Positions 8,331-16,434 of a stretch of 64,000 nucleotides of DNA are shown piece by piece. This stretch comes from Arcobacter sp. LC1 (GTDB lineage Bacteria > Campylobacterota > Campylobacteria > Campylobacterales > Arcobacteraceae), in the NCBI GenBank assembly GCA_021378565.1, contig JAACJU010000007.1, positions 1 to 64,000 of the forward strand, written 5' to 3'. Both the position numbers and the translations under genes were made by a program. The notes beneath the pieces were generated by a model, which saw nothing but the letters and a program-made list of their open reading frames with translations, was not told the DNA's origin and did no database searches. Within the stretch, counting starts at the first letter, position 1. Each line of letters begins with the position of its first letter.

Positions 8331-10196
8331 ATGGGAAATAAAATTCTAAATTATATAAAAAATTCTTATTGCCAACTTGAACTTATTATTTCTCTTAAGA
8401 TTTTTAGTGTCGGCGCTTTGTCTTTTTTATGTACTTTTTATTTTTTAGGAATCATAGCTTCAGTTTCTGCTATTGTATCTGGTGTTGGTTTATTTTTCTT
8501 TAATTATAAAGGCTTTAGTAAAAAAAGAATAACAAACAGGTCAATATATTTTTTGCTTAGCTTACTTATAGCCGTTTTCCTTCCTTTTATTGCCAAAGAA
8601 AATAATGTAGTCTTAGTGCTTATAACATTCTTTTTTATTGGAACTGTGGCATTCTTTGCTCTAGAGGAGCATACGGGAGGATTCTTAGCTCATGTTCCTG
8701 TTACTTATGTTTATCTTTATGCTTTTTTTAACAAAGATTTTCATGGCTATGTTTTTGGAGCTTACGGGGTAATTATTGGTGCATCAATAGCTTATATTAT
8801 GCTTCAAGTGTTTTGGAAAAGTAACCCCGAAGATAGGATGAAAGACGCTCTTGAAGCTTATCTTGACGCACTTATTTCAGAAGTTCATAAAAATAGAAAA
8901 AGTATAAATGCAAAAGAAAAATATGCTAAGTTTTTAGATGAATTTTATAAGACTTCGTATGGCACACACCTAAGTGATGCATTTGGTAAAAAATGCTTTG
9001 ATTTTACTCTTTGTTTGCATCAGCTAATTGAAAGTTATAGGGAACAAAAACAAAGTAAAACTATAAGTAAAGAAGCTATCTTGGAGCTAGAAAATTTCTT
9101 AGTGCAGATTAAAAACAATGAAGAAATAAATACTGACAATTTAAAAATGCCACAAAATATTATGGCGATAATCGCAAAAAAAAGAAAAACACTTTATATC
9201 AAAGAAAAAGCTAAAAAAGATATTTATAAAATAAGTGGAGGCATATTTAGACGTTTTAAAGGTAGTCTTTCTTTGCATTCTGTTCGTATGCGTCATGGGA
9301 TAAAAATAGGTATTATTATGAGTATTGGAGTGTATATTTATATGAATTATGGAATGACGAAAGCAATTTGGCTACCAATGTTTTTAGTCATCATAGCCGC
9401 ACCTTATGGAAGTAAATCTAATAAAAAAATATTTGATAGGATTTTGGGTACAATTTTTGGACTTTTAGTTGTTAGTTTGATAATAGATTTTATTCCAAGT
9501 TCTGAGACAAGACTAATCGTAGCACTTTTTGCTTTTTATCCATGTTTTGCTTGTATGAAATACTCTTATGCTGTGCTTACTTTTTTTGCCACTATTGCAG
9601 CTGTTCTTTTGAGTGTTGCTTATTTATCTCCTGAAAATGCCTTTCTTGAGCGAATGATGTACACCTTAATGGCCGCAGCTATTGTTTATATTATGGAATT
9701 TATAATAAAAGATAGATCAAATATTACTATAAAATCAAGAGCAATCCAGATGCTAAAAAATGATTTAATTTTTGTAAATAAAATGATGAGTTTTTATAGA
9801 TTTAGTGGAGTTGGGCATTTAGACGATTGTATGATAAAGTCATTTTTAAATAGAGAAGCTTTAGCAGATGATTTAAAAAAAAGAGGCGATTATGATGTCA
9901 CAGAAAGTCTAAAAGATTCTATGGTTTTTTTAGATAAAATTATGTTAATTTATGCAAAAATTAAAAATCATGATATGGATAAAGAATCTATACAAGAATT
10001 ATCAGTAGTTAGCAATTATTTAAAAAGATATATTTTATTTATAAAAACAAAAAAGATTAAATATTTAAAAGAAAGTGACAAGCAAATTGATATGAAATTA
10101 GAAGGCGATACTATAAAAGATGAGGCTGTTGTTGATATTTTTAAATTAATGAAATATTGCATAGAAAATGCGGAAACTAAAAAATACCTTACTTAA
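8331..10196 (+). CDS. FUSC-family inner-membrane protein, copy 3
   Basis: The third tandem paralogue. An in-frame TTG at 8298 would add eleven residues, but the ATG at 8331 has a clear ribosome binding site (TAGGAGA), its first residues (MGNKILNYIKNSY) line up with copy 1 (MRDKVKNYIKYVY), and it gives exactly 621 residues, the length of copy 1. I therefore chose 8331. The domain order is as in copy 1. A 72-base gap follows copy 2, without an obvious terminator, so all three are probably on one transcript. The gene ends facing the convergent tonB-like gene. Confidence 0.8.
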   Translation: MGNKILNYIKNSYCQLELIISLKIFSVGALSFLCTFYFLGIIASVSAIVSGVGLFFFNYKGFSKKRITNRSIYFLLSLLIAVFLPFIAKENNVVLVLITFFFIGTVAFFALEEHTGGFLAHVPVTYVYLYAFFNKDFHGYVFGAYGVIIGASIAYIMLQVFWKSNPEDRMKDALEAYLDALISEVHKNRKSINAKEKYAKFLDEFYKTSYGTHLSDAFGKKCFDFTLCLHQLIESYREQKQSKTISKEAILELENFLVQIKNNEEINTDNLKMPQNIMAIIAKKRKTLYIKEKAKKDIYKISGGIFRRFKGSLSLHSVRMRHGIKIGIIMSIGVYIYMNYGMTKAIWLPMFLVIIAAPYGSKSNKKIFDRILGTIFGLLVVSLIIDFIPSSETRLIVALFAFYPCFACMKYSYAVLTFFATIAAVLLSVAYLSPENAFLERMMYTLMAAAIVYIMEFIIKDRSNITIKSRAIQMLKNDLIFVNKMMSFYRFSGVGHLDDCMIKSFLNREALADDLKKRGDYDVTESLKDSMVFLDKIMLIYAKIKNHDMDKESIQELSVVSNYLKRYILFIKTKKIKYLKESDKQIDMKLEGDTIKDEAVVDIFKLMKYCIENAETKKYLT

Positions 10197-10240
10197 TTAT
10201 CCAAGCACTTAGAATAAGCAAAATAAATCAAATAGTTAAT

Positions 10241-10915
10241 CTAATTTCTAATATAAAAATTAATTGCAATACTAATGTGCAAGAAATTTGTATTCTCAGC
10301 CAGCTCTTTTGGAAAACTTTTAAATTTTTTAGTTCTTAAAATAGTCTCCAATCCCGCCTTATCAAGTCTTGTTTTTCCACTAGAATTTATTATTTTTACA
10401 TCTTCAAAAACACCTGATTTTAATATCGTAAAAGATAACCTAACCTTGCCTTGCTCTTTCATTCTTTTTGAGAGAAGGGGATAAATCTTATTTTCTTCAA
10501 GTTTTTTTCTTAGTTTTTTTTCATAATCATTTCTAAGATTTTTTAAATTGTATGCCTGATTTTTTTCTTGGCTTCTTGCTAAGTTATCTGCTTGGTTCTT
10601 TGCCTGATTGTCCTGCTTCATTTTTTCTTTTCTTTTATCTGATTTAGAAGTTTTAATTATTTTTTTTCTAGCATCTTTTTTTATACTTTTTATATTTTTT
10701 ATATTTTTTTCTCTTCTTTTACTTTGCTTTTTACTTGCATGCTTTACCTCTTCCTTGCTTCTTTTTAGATTTAAAAATACAAAATGAGTATTAAATATTT
10801 TTTTACTGTTATTTGACAAAGTATGAACGTTATTTTTTTCAAAGCCAAAAGCAAATATAAAAATATGTAAAATTATTGCACCAAACAGGCTAAGAAATAT
10901 AAATTTTTTATTCAT
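10241..10915 (-). CDS. tonB: TonB-like energy transducer with charged, proline-free linker
   Basis: A 224-residue protein with one N-terminal transmembrane segment (about residues 5-24), a long basic linker (about 50-140) and a C-terminal TonB domain. The domain shows the family signature IYP...RMKEQGKVRLSFTI followed by SSGKTRLDKAGLETI. TonB couples the inner-membrane proton gradient to outer-membrane receptors, here presumably the heme receptor at 14362. Typical TonB linkers are rich in Pro-Glu/Pro-Lys; this one is Lys/Arg/Asn/Gln-rich and almost without proline. No exbB or exbD lies in the window. It is transcribed divergently from the heme operon across a Fur-like site. Confidence 0.8.
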   Translation of the reverse strand: MNKKFIFLSLFGAIILHIFIFAFGFEKNNVHTLSNNSKKIFNTHFVFLNLKRSKEEVKHASKKQSKRREKNIKNIKSIKKDARKKIIKTSKSDKRKEKMKQDNQAKNQADNLARSQEKNQAYNLKNLRNDYEKKLRKKLEENKIYPLLSKRMKEQGKVRLSFTILKSGVFEDVKIINSSGKTRLDKAGLETILRTKKFKSFPKELAENTNFLHISIAINFYIRN

Positions 10916-10989
10916 TTTATTATATTTATCCTTCTAATATATTATTCTAAAATACTATTGGAATTCTAGCTAAAAAAGTTTTAAATAAG

Positions 10990-11011
10990 TATAATACTAA
11001 TAATCAATATC
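10990..11011 (+). promoter_or_regulatory. Promoter with overlapping Fur-box-like site, heme operon
   Basis: An exact TATAAT lies at 10990-10995. The overlapping 19-mer AATACTAATAATCAATATC (10993-11011) matches the classical Fur consensus GATAATGATAATCATTATC at 15 of 19 positions by direct alignment. It sits in the intergenic region between divergent tonB and the heme-oxygenase gene, so iron-bound Fur would block this promoter. The start codon lies about 98 bases downstream. Confidence 0.6.
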
Positions 11012-11093
11012 AAGTTAATTTAAGAAAACATTGGTTAGAATACGAAAATTCAAAGCATTAGTTTTGAAAATATATTAAATTTAAGGAAAATTT

Positions 11094-11633
11094 ATGTCAA
11101 AAAATGAAAAAATATTAAAAACTTTAGAAACATTCACCGATGATATTCAAAGTGCAATTCTTTCAACAGTAAATCCAAAAGGAGATACCTTTGCTTCATA
11201 TTCACCTTTTGTTGAAGACAAAGACGGCAATTATTATGTATATGTAAGTACAGCAGTACCGCATGCTTATAATATGTACACAAGTAAAAAAGCTCATATT
11301 TTATTTTTAGAAGATGAGAGCAAAACTGAGCATATTTATGCTAGAAGAAGACTTTATTTTGACGCAATAGCTGAAAAATTTAAACTCGATGATAAAAGAG
11401 AAGATGAAATCTTTGCTCTTTTTAAAAAAAGATTCAAAGACAAAGTTGCATTTTTCTCAGGTATGAAAGACTTTAGACTTTATAAGTTGACTCCAAGTAA
11501 TGGAAACTTAGTTTTAGGTTTTGGACAAGCTTACAAAGTAAGTCCTGATAAAAAAACTTTAACATTAAATGAAAAAGGGCATTATAATTCACATGAAGAT
11601 GGATTAAAAGAATATGATAAAAAATATAAATAA
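11094..11633 (+). CDS. chuZ: HugZ/ChuZ-type heme oxygenase
   Basis: A 179-residue cytosolic split-barrel protein of the pyridoxamine-oxidase-like fold. The C-terminal half carries the hallmark of HugZ-family heme oxygenases (FRLYKLTPSNGNLVLGFGQAY), and the tail has His residues (GHYNSHEDG) where the family places a heme-iron ligand. These enzymes open heme to biliverdin and release iron. It is shorter than ChuZ of C. jejuni, which is about 250 residues, lacking N-terminal sequence. ATG after TTAAGGA. First gene of the heme operon and overlapping the next gene by 20 bases. The strong C-terminal match makes a generic flavin enzyme unlikely. Confidence 0.8.
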   Translation: MSKNEKILKTLETFTDDIQSAILSTVNPKGDTFASYSPFVEDKDGNYYVYVSTAVPHAYNMYTSKKAHILFLEDESKTEHIYARRRLYFDAIAEKFKLDDKREDEIFALFKKRFKDKVAFFSGMKDFRLYKLTPSNGNLVLGFGQAYKVSPDKKTLTLNEKGHYNSHEDGLKEYDKKYK

Positions 11634-12483
11634 AATATTCCTAGCTTCCTTGCTTTGTTTTTCTACTTTTCTTTATGCAAAAAATCCTAGCATTATAAGC
11701 ATAGGTGGAAGTATGAGCGAAACGATTTGTGCCCTTGGGCACGAAAAAGATTTAAAAGCTGTGGATACTTCAAGTATTTATCCTTTAAGCCTAAAAAAAA
11801 TAAAAAAGATAGGCTATTGGCTACAAGTTCCAAAAGAGGGAATTTTATCACTAAGCCCTAAAATTATAATTGCAAGTGAATTAGCAAAACCCAAAAAAAC
11901 GATAAACTCTTTTAAAAAATTTGGTATAAAAACTTATATAATAAGTGATAAGCCAAGTTTAAAATCTGCCAAAGAAAAAATAAGAAAAATTGCTGAAATT
12001 TTGCATGAAGAAAAACAAGCAAATGAAATTTTGAAAAAAATGGATAAGAAGATTTTTTTAGTAAAAAATGCCATTATAAATAAAAATAAGAATAAAAACA
12101 AAAATACAAAACCTAAAGTTTTATTTTTATTTTCTATCGGTGCTGGACAAAATCTAGGAGCTGGTAAGGGTACAAAAGTTGGCAAAATGATAAATCTAGC
12201 TGGTGGCGTGAATGCTTTGAAAACACAAAATTTTGTAAAAGTATCTCCTGAATCTATCTTAAAAATCAATCCTGATATTATAATTTTTTCAAGCAATCAT
12301 GGGAAAGAAAATTTGAGTACAAAATACAACAACAAAAACTTAAGTTTAACAAATGCTGGAAAAAATAAAAAGTTTTTTACTATGAATATGCTTTTAATAT
12401 CTGGTTTTTCTGTAAGAACTGCCAATGCTTTAGAAGATTTATCTTGTATGTTTTATAAAAATTCTTTTGGATATTGCAAGTAG
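11614..12483 (+). CDS. chuD: Heme ABC transporter substrate-binding protein
   Basis: A 289-residue periplasmic binding protein of the heme/B12/siderophore type (HmuT/ChuD/BtuF-like). Residues 1-22 form a signal peptide (hydrophobic core, cleavage near LYAKN). The mature start SIISIGGSMSETICALG is typical of heme-binding HmuT proteins, and the later TKVGKMINLAGG and NPDIIIFSS are family-conserved. It should pass heme from the outer-membrane receptor to the permease. A Lys/Asn repeat (about residues 156-166) sits in the helix joining the two lobes. The ATG lies inside the end of the oxygenase gene. B12 or a siderophore remains possible, but the neighbours favour heme. Confidence 0.8.
   Translation: MIKNINKIFLASLLCFSTFLYAKNPSIISIGGSMSETICALGHEKDLKAVDTSSIYPLSLKKIKKIGYWLQVPKEGILSLSPKIIIASELAKPKKTINSFKKFGIKTYIISDKPSLKSAKEKIRKIAEILHEEKQANEILKKMDKKIFLVKNAIINKNKNKNKNTKPKVLFLFSIGAGQNLGAGKGTKVGKMINLAGGVNALKTQNFVKVSPESILKINPDIIIFSSNHGKENLSTKYNNKNLSLTNAGKNKKFFTMNMLLISGFSVRTANALEDLSCMFYKNSFGYCK
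12079..12108 (+). repeat. In-frame Lys/Asn microsatellite in heme-binding protein
   Basis: Tandem A-rich hexamer-like units encode alternating Lys-Asn (KNKNKNKN). The tract lies in the interlobe linker of the binding protein, where length change should be tolerated. Confidence 0.6.
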
Positions 12484-12488
12484 AATTT

Positions 12489-13520
12489 ATGGAAAAGTAT
12501 AAACGGTGGCTAATCATTTTATTTTTAATATTTTTAGTAATCTCACTATTTTACAACACTAGTTTAGGTGCTTTTCATTTAAATTTTGAGCAAATAAAAA
12601 ATGCTTTTTTGAATCCAAAAATACATGAAATAGCTTATCGAGTTTTAACAGCTATTAGAATCCCTAGAGTAATATTGAGCGCTTTAGTTGGTATTGGCTT
12701 TGGAATTTGTGGGGCTTTGATGCAAAGCTTATTTAAAAATCCTCTAGCTGACCCTTCACTTATTGGTATTTCAGCAGGAGCAAGTGCTGGAGTTGCTATT
12801 TTTATGCTAGGCTCTAACCTTTTGCCTCATAGCTATAAATTTCTTAGTTTTTTATCGATTTTTAGCTTGCCTTTTAGTGCTTTTCTTGGTGCAGTTTTAA
12901 GCATTTTGCTTATTTATAGACTTTCTTGTTTTAATTCAAAACTTGATGTTTCCACTATGCTTTTAGCTGGAATTGCAATCAACTCTTTACTTGGTGCTTT
13001 GGTTGGACTGTTTGCTTATCTTAGCACAGACGAGCAGTTAAAAAGTTTCACTTTTTGGACTATGGGGAGTTTGGCAAATGCAAACAATACAAACAACTTA
13101 ATTCTTTTGCCTATAATTTTAGCCTTACTTTTCTTTTCTTTTAAAAAGTCTCACGAATTAAATCTTATGCTTTTAGGTGAAGATGAGGCTAAAAATACAG
13201 GAGTGGACACAAAAAAACTTAAAAAATATATTATTATTTTTGTTTCTTTAACTATTGGTGTTAGTGTTGCTTTTTGCGGAATTATTGCTTTTGTTGGCTT
13301 AGTAGTTCCGCATATTGCTAGGATGTTAATCGGTGCAAATCATAAATATTTACTTCCTCTTTGCGCTATTTTAGGTGCTTTAGTTATGCTTTATTCTGAT
13401 AGCTTAGCTAGGATTGTTATAAATCCTGCTGAGCTTCCTTTGGGTATCGTGACAGCAATTTTAGGAGCTCCTTTTTTCTTTTGGCTATTGCTAAAAAATA
13501 AAAAAGAAGCTTTATTTTAG
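12489..13520 (+). CDS. chuB: Heme ABC transporter permease (FecCD family)
   Basis: A 343-residue permease with about ten membrane segments, of the FecCD/BtuC/HmuU family. It shows the typical IRIPRVILSALVGIGFGICGALMQ (about residues 44-67) and the ATPase-coupling region ending GLVVPHIARML. A TTG at 12474 would add five residues inside the preceding gene; the ATG at 12489, six bases after that gene's stop codon, gives a normal N-terminus, so I prefer it. It moves heme through the inner membrane with the ATPase encoded six bases downstream. Confidence 0.88.
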   Translation: MEKYKRWLIILFLIFLVISLFYNTSLGAFHLNFEQIKNAFLNPKIHEIAYRVLTAIRIPRVILSALVGIGFGICGALMQSLFKNPLADPSLIGISAGASAGVAIFMLGSNLLPHSYKFLSFLSIFSLPFSAFLGAVLSILLIYRLSCFNSKLDVSTMLLAGIAINSLLGALVGLFAYLSTDEQLKSFTFWTMGSLANANNTNNLILLPIILALLFFSFKKSHELNLMLLGEDEAKNTGVDTKKLKKYIIIFVSLTIGVSVAFCGIIAFVGLVVPHIARMLIGANHKYLLPLCAILGALVMLYSDSLARIVINPAELPLGIVTAILGAPFFFWLLLKNKKEALF

Positions 13521-13526
13521 GAATAT

Positions 13527-14306
13527 ATGATGTATAAAATAAAAAATCTAAGCTTAGAAATAGGCAAAAAAAACATATTAAAAAATATAAATTTAGAAAT
13601 AAAAGAAAGTAATTTCTTGACAATCTTAGGAGCAAATGCTTGTGGTAAAACGACACTTTTAAGAGCGATAAATGGAAATATTACAAACTATAAAGGTCAA
13701 ATTCATCTTGAAGATAAAGATATTTCATCATATAGTCCTAGACACTTAGCTTCAAAAAGAGCAGTTCTAAGTCAAGCTTTTTCTTTTTCATATAGTTTTA
13801 AATTATGCGAAGTGGTTGAGCTAGGATTTTTTGCAAGTGAGTTAAATAAATATGAAAAAGACAAGGTTTTAGAAATAATTTATGATAGATTAGAGCTTTT
13901 TGAGATAAAAAATATGCCTTATCAAGCTTTATCTGGAGGACAAAAACAAAAAGTCCAACTTGCTAGAATTTTGGTGCAAATTTATGCTTCAAATCAAAAA
14001 CAAAAATATCTTTTGCTAGATGAGCCAACGCTAAATCTTGATGTGCATTACCAATACAAAATTCTAGATTTAGTAAAAGAGTTAGTACAAGATTTAGGGC
14101 TTGGAGTTTGTGCTGTTTTGCACGACCTAAATCAAGCTTTTTTATATTCAGATGAAATTGCCATGATTAAAGATGGGAAAATCAAATATTTTGGCAAGGC
14201 AAAAGAAGTCTTAAATCCTTGCAATATTTTTGAAATTTTTAGGATAAAAAGTGATTTTGTTTATTCCAAGAATTTAAAAAAAGATATTTTGGTTTTGGCT
14301 TCTTGA
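13527..14306 (+). CDS. chuC: Heme ABC transporter ATPase
   Basis: A 259-residue ABC ATPase of the HmuV/FecE type. Walker A is GANACGKT (about residues 35-42), the signature LSGGQKQKV lies near 137, Walker B with DEPT near 160, and the switch His in AVLHDLNQA. A Cys takes the usual Gly or Ser place within Walker A (NACGKT instead of NGSGKT/NGAGKS), a tolerated variant. It is coupled to the permease gene six bases upstream. The start is an ATGATG, so either Met could initiate. Confidence 0.88.
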   Translation: MMYKIKNLSLEIGKKNILKNINLEIKESNFLTILGANACGKTTLLRAINGNITNYKGQIHLEDKDISSYSPRHLASKRAVLSQAFSFSYSFKLCEVVELGFFASELNKYEKDKVLEIIYDRLELFEIKNMPYQALSGGQKQKVQLARILVQIYASNQKQKYLLLDEPTLNLDVHYQYKILDLVKELVQDLGLGVCAVLHDLNQAFLYSDEIAMIKDGKIKYFGKAKEVLNPCNIFEIFRIKSDFVYSKNLKKDILVLAS

Positions 14307-14320
14307 TTTTTTTTAAAATA

Positions 14321-14339
14321 TATAATGATAACAATTATG
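14321..14339 (+). promoter_or_regulatory. Promoter with Fur-box-like site before the receptor gene
   Basis: TATAAT at 14321-14326 is an exact -10. The 19-mer TATAATGATAACAATTATG (14321-14339) that begins on it matches the Fur consensus at 15 of 19 positions by direct alignment. It lies 22 bases before the receptor ATG, giving the receptor and lipoprotein genes their own iron-regulated start inside the operon. Confidence 0.6.
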
Positions 14340-14361
14340 AAAATTAATATTAAGGTAAAAA

Positions 14362-16308
14362 ATGAAAATAATACTTATTTGCTTTTCTTTGATTCTTAGC
14401 CTAAATGCCTTTGACGATTTAGGAACAATAGAAGTGAGCACTGGTACAAAAACAAGCAAAATTTTAGAAAATACACCTGTAAAAACTGAAGTTGTAAGTA
14501 GCAAAGATATAAAGCTAAGTCACGCAAAAAATATAAGCGAAGCCTTAGAAAATGTACCAGGAATAATGATTAAACGAACACACGGAAAACAAGGTTTAAG
14601 TGTTTGGATGCAAGGCTTTGATTCTGATAGAGTTTTAGTTTTGTTAAATGGAGAAGCTTTGACAAGCTCAACAGGCACAACAGTTGATTTAAGCCAAATA
14701 AGTACAGAAGATGTGGCAAAAATTGAGATTATAAAAGGTGCATCTTCAGCACTCTATGGCTCAGGTGCACTAGGTGGTGTGATAAATATCATCACAAAAA
14801 AAGCCAAAAATGGAGTGCACTCAAGCCTTGGGATTGAAGCTGGTACGGCTGGAAATAAAAGTGCAAATATTGGCTCTAGTTTACTTAAAATAAAAACAAC
14901 ATCAAAAAATAAAAATCATGCTTTTGATATAAATGCAGTTTATGTCTATGATGGTGGGACTAAATTAAAAAAGGGTTATTCTTATGACTTGCCCTTGTCA
15001 AATCGTTTAAATTTTAATACAAAATATACTCACTTTGGCACTTGGGAGCTAAGCTTAGCTCCTAGCATTTATCTTGAAGAAACTTATGAGCCGTTTTATT
15101 CAGGACTTAAAGAAAAGAAAAATGAAAATGACCAAAAATACAGATTAGACCTTAATGCTTTAAGACAATTTTCAAGCTCAAAATTAAAAATATCTACTTT
15201 TTGGGAACATTATGATGATACTACAAAAGAAGACAAGCTTCCAACTCCATTTATAGATGAGTTAAGAAAAGCTCATATTGATTTAGCAAATGCATCCTTG
15301 CAATATGATTTAAGTATAGCCCAAAATCATTTGCTTAGCCTTGGCAGTAATATTACATTTGAAAAAATGAAACAAACTAAGACAGCTCAAGATATTACTA
15401 TAGATGAACTAGGAAATAATGCGAAAAGAATTAATGCCCAAGTTTACTTGCAAGATGATTGGTTTGCTTATAAAAATCTTGAAATACTTCCAGGTTTAAG
15501 ATACCAATACGATGATGGTTTTGGCTCTTACGTTTCGCCTAAATTGATATTTTATTTCAAAAAAGATTTTGCTAAAAAGCATAGATTAAATGTAAGATTG
15601 TCATTTGGAAACGGTTATAAGGTACCTAGTTTAAAAGAAAGATATTTTCATTTTGACCATAGCATTTACGGCTATGAAGTCTTAGGAAATCCAGATTTAA
15701 AACCTGAGTCTTCATACTCTTATAATCTATCTTTTGAGTTTTTGAAAAACTCAGACTATACTTTGGCACTAAATTTTTATGACAATGAAATAAAAGATTT
15801 GATTGATACGCAAAAAGACCCTAAAAAAAGTGCAAAAGCTGGACTTGATATTTATACTTATCAAAATATATCCAAAGCTTTTACTAGAGGTTTTGAGCTT
15901 GAGTTAGAAAAAAACTTTTTAAGATATTTTTCTGTAAAAGGCGGATATACCTATCTTTATGCAAAAGATAAATTAACTAATGAGTTTCTTAGTTCTCGTC
16001 CAAAAAATCAAATTAAACTAAGTTTAGGAGCTTCTTATATGCATTATCACGGCTTACTTTCTGTAAATGCCCAAGACAAAGAGTATGTAAGTGCGCAAGA
16101 AGCTGATAGCTTAGATGTAAAATCCAGGGCTACTTCACCTGGCTTTGCAAATATTGATATTTCCTTAAGTAAGGATTTTTCAAAACAACTAAGTGCATAT
16201 CTAAAAGTAGAAAATTTGCTTGATGTGCACCAAAATCCAGAAAATGAAAATGACCTAAGAGATAAAATTCCTAGGTATTTTTCTCTTGGTTTAAATTATA
16301 GATTTTAG
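14362..16308 (+). CDS. TonB-dependent outer-membrane receptor (HmuR/heme type)
   Basis: A 648-residue outer-membrane receptor. Residues 1-16 form a signal peptide, followed by a TonB-box-like segment (DLGTIEVS), a plug domain at about 30-150 (VPGIMIKRTHG, LNGEAL, GASSALYGSGALGGVINIITKK) and a 22-strand-type barrel ending in Phe (GLNYRF). The region KVPSLKERYFHFDHS followed by GNPDLKPE matches the paired YRAP/NPDL boxes of heme receptors such as HmuR. Together with the ABC genes upstream and the HmuY-like lipoprotein downstream, heme is the likely ligand, though the sequence alone does not exclude a siderophore. Not close to C. jejuni ChuA as far as I can judge. Confidence 0.85.
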   Translation: MKIILICFSLILSLNAFDDLGTIEVSTGTKTSKILENTPVKTEVVSSKDIKLSHAKNISEALENVPGIMIKRTHGKQGLSVWMQGFDSDRVLVLLNGEALTSSTGTTVDLSQISTEDVAKIEIIKGASSALYGSGALGGVINIITKKAKNGVHSSLGIEAGTAGNKSANIGSSLLKIKTTSKNKNHAFDINAVYVYDGGTKLKKGYSYDLPLSNRLNFNTKYTHFGTWELSLAPSIYLEETYEPFYSGLKEKKNENDQKYRLDLNALRQFSSSKLKISTFWEHYDDTTKEDKLPTPFIDELRKAHIDLANASLQYDLSIAQNHLLSLGSNITFEKMKQTKTAQDITIDELGNNAKRINAQVYLQDDWFAYKNLEILPGLRYQYDDGFGSYVSPKLIFYFKKDFAKKHRLNVRLSFGNGYKVPSLKERYFHFDHSIYGYEVLGNPDLKPESSYSYNLSFEFLKNSDYTLALNFYDNEIKDLIDTQKDPKKSAKAGLDIYTYQNISKAFTRGFELELEKNFLRYFSVKGGYTYLYAKDKLTNEFLSSRPKNQIKLSLGASYMHYHGLLSVNAQDKEYVSAQEADSLDVKSRATSPGFANIDISLSKDFSKQLSAYLKVENLLDVHQNPENENDLRDKIPRYFSLGLNYRF

Positions 16309-16349
16309 GCTCTTGGTTTAAATTCTAAAAAATAAGGAGGATAAAATAA

Positions 16350-16385
16350 GTGTTCCAGGAAGAAGTTATTCTATTAGTAAAATAG
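16350..16385 (+). CDS. Possible 11-codon leader ORF before the HmuY-like gene
   Basis: A GTG start at 16350 follows an almost perfect Shine-Dalgarno (AAGGAGGA at 16334-16341) and reads eleven sense codons to TAG (MFQEEVILLVK). Such a strong ribosome binding site in front of a tiny frame, between the receptor and the lipoprotein genes, could be a leader peptide or a relic. Nothing else supports it. Confidence 0.25.
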   Translation: MFQEEVILLVK

Positions 16386-16434
16386 AAATAAAGAAACAGA
16401 AATAAAGAAATATACTAAAAATAAAAGGATAAAA

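Noticed and set aside
12000-12300. Long reverse frame inside the heme-binding protein gene (11934-12296 minus)
   Set aside because: It is Phe/Leu-rich antisense of a Lys/Asn-rich gene, without a ribosome binding site or recognisable motif; the plus-strand gene is clearly real.
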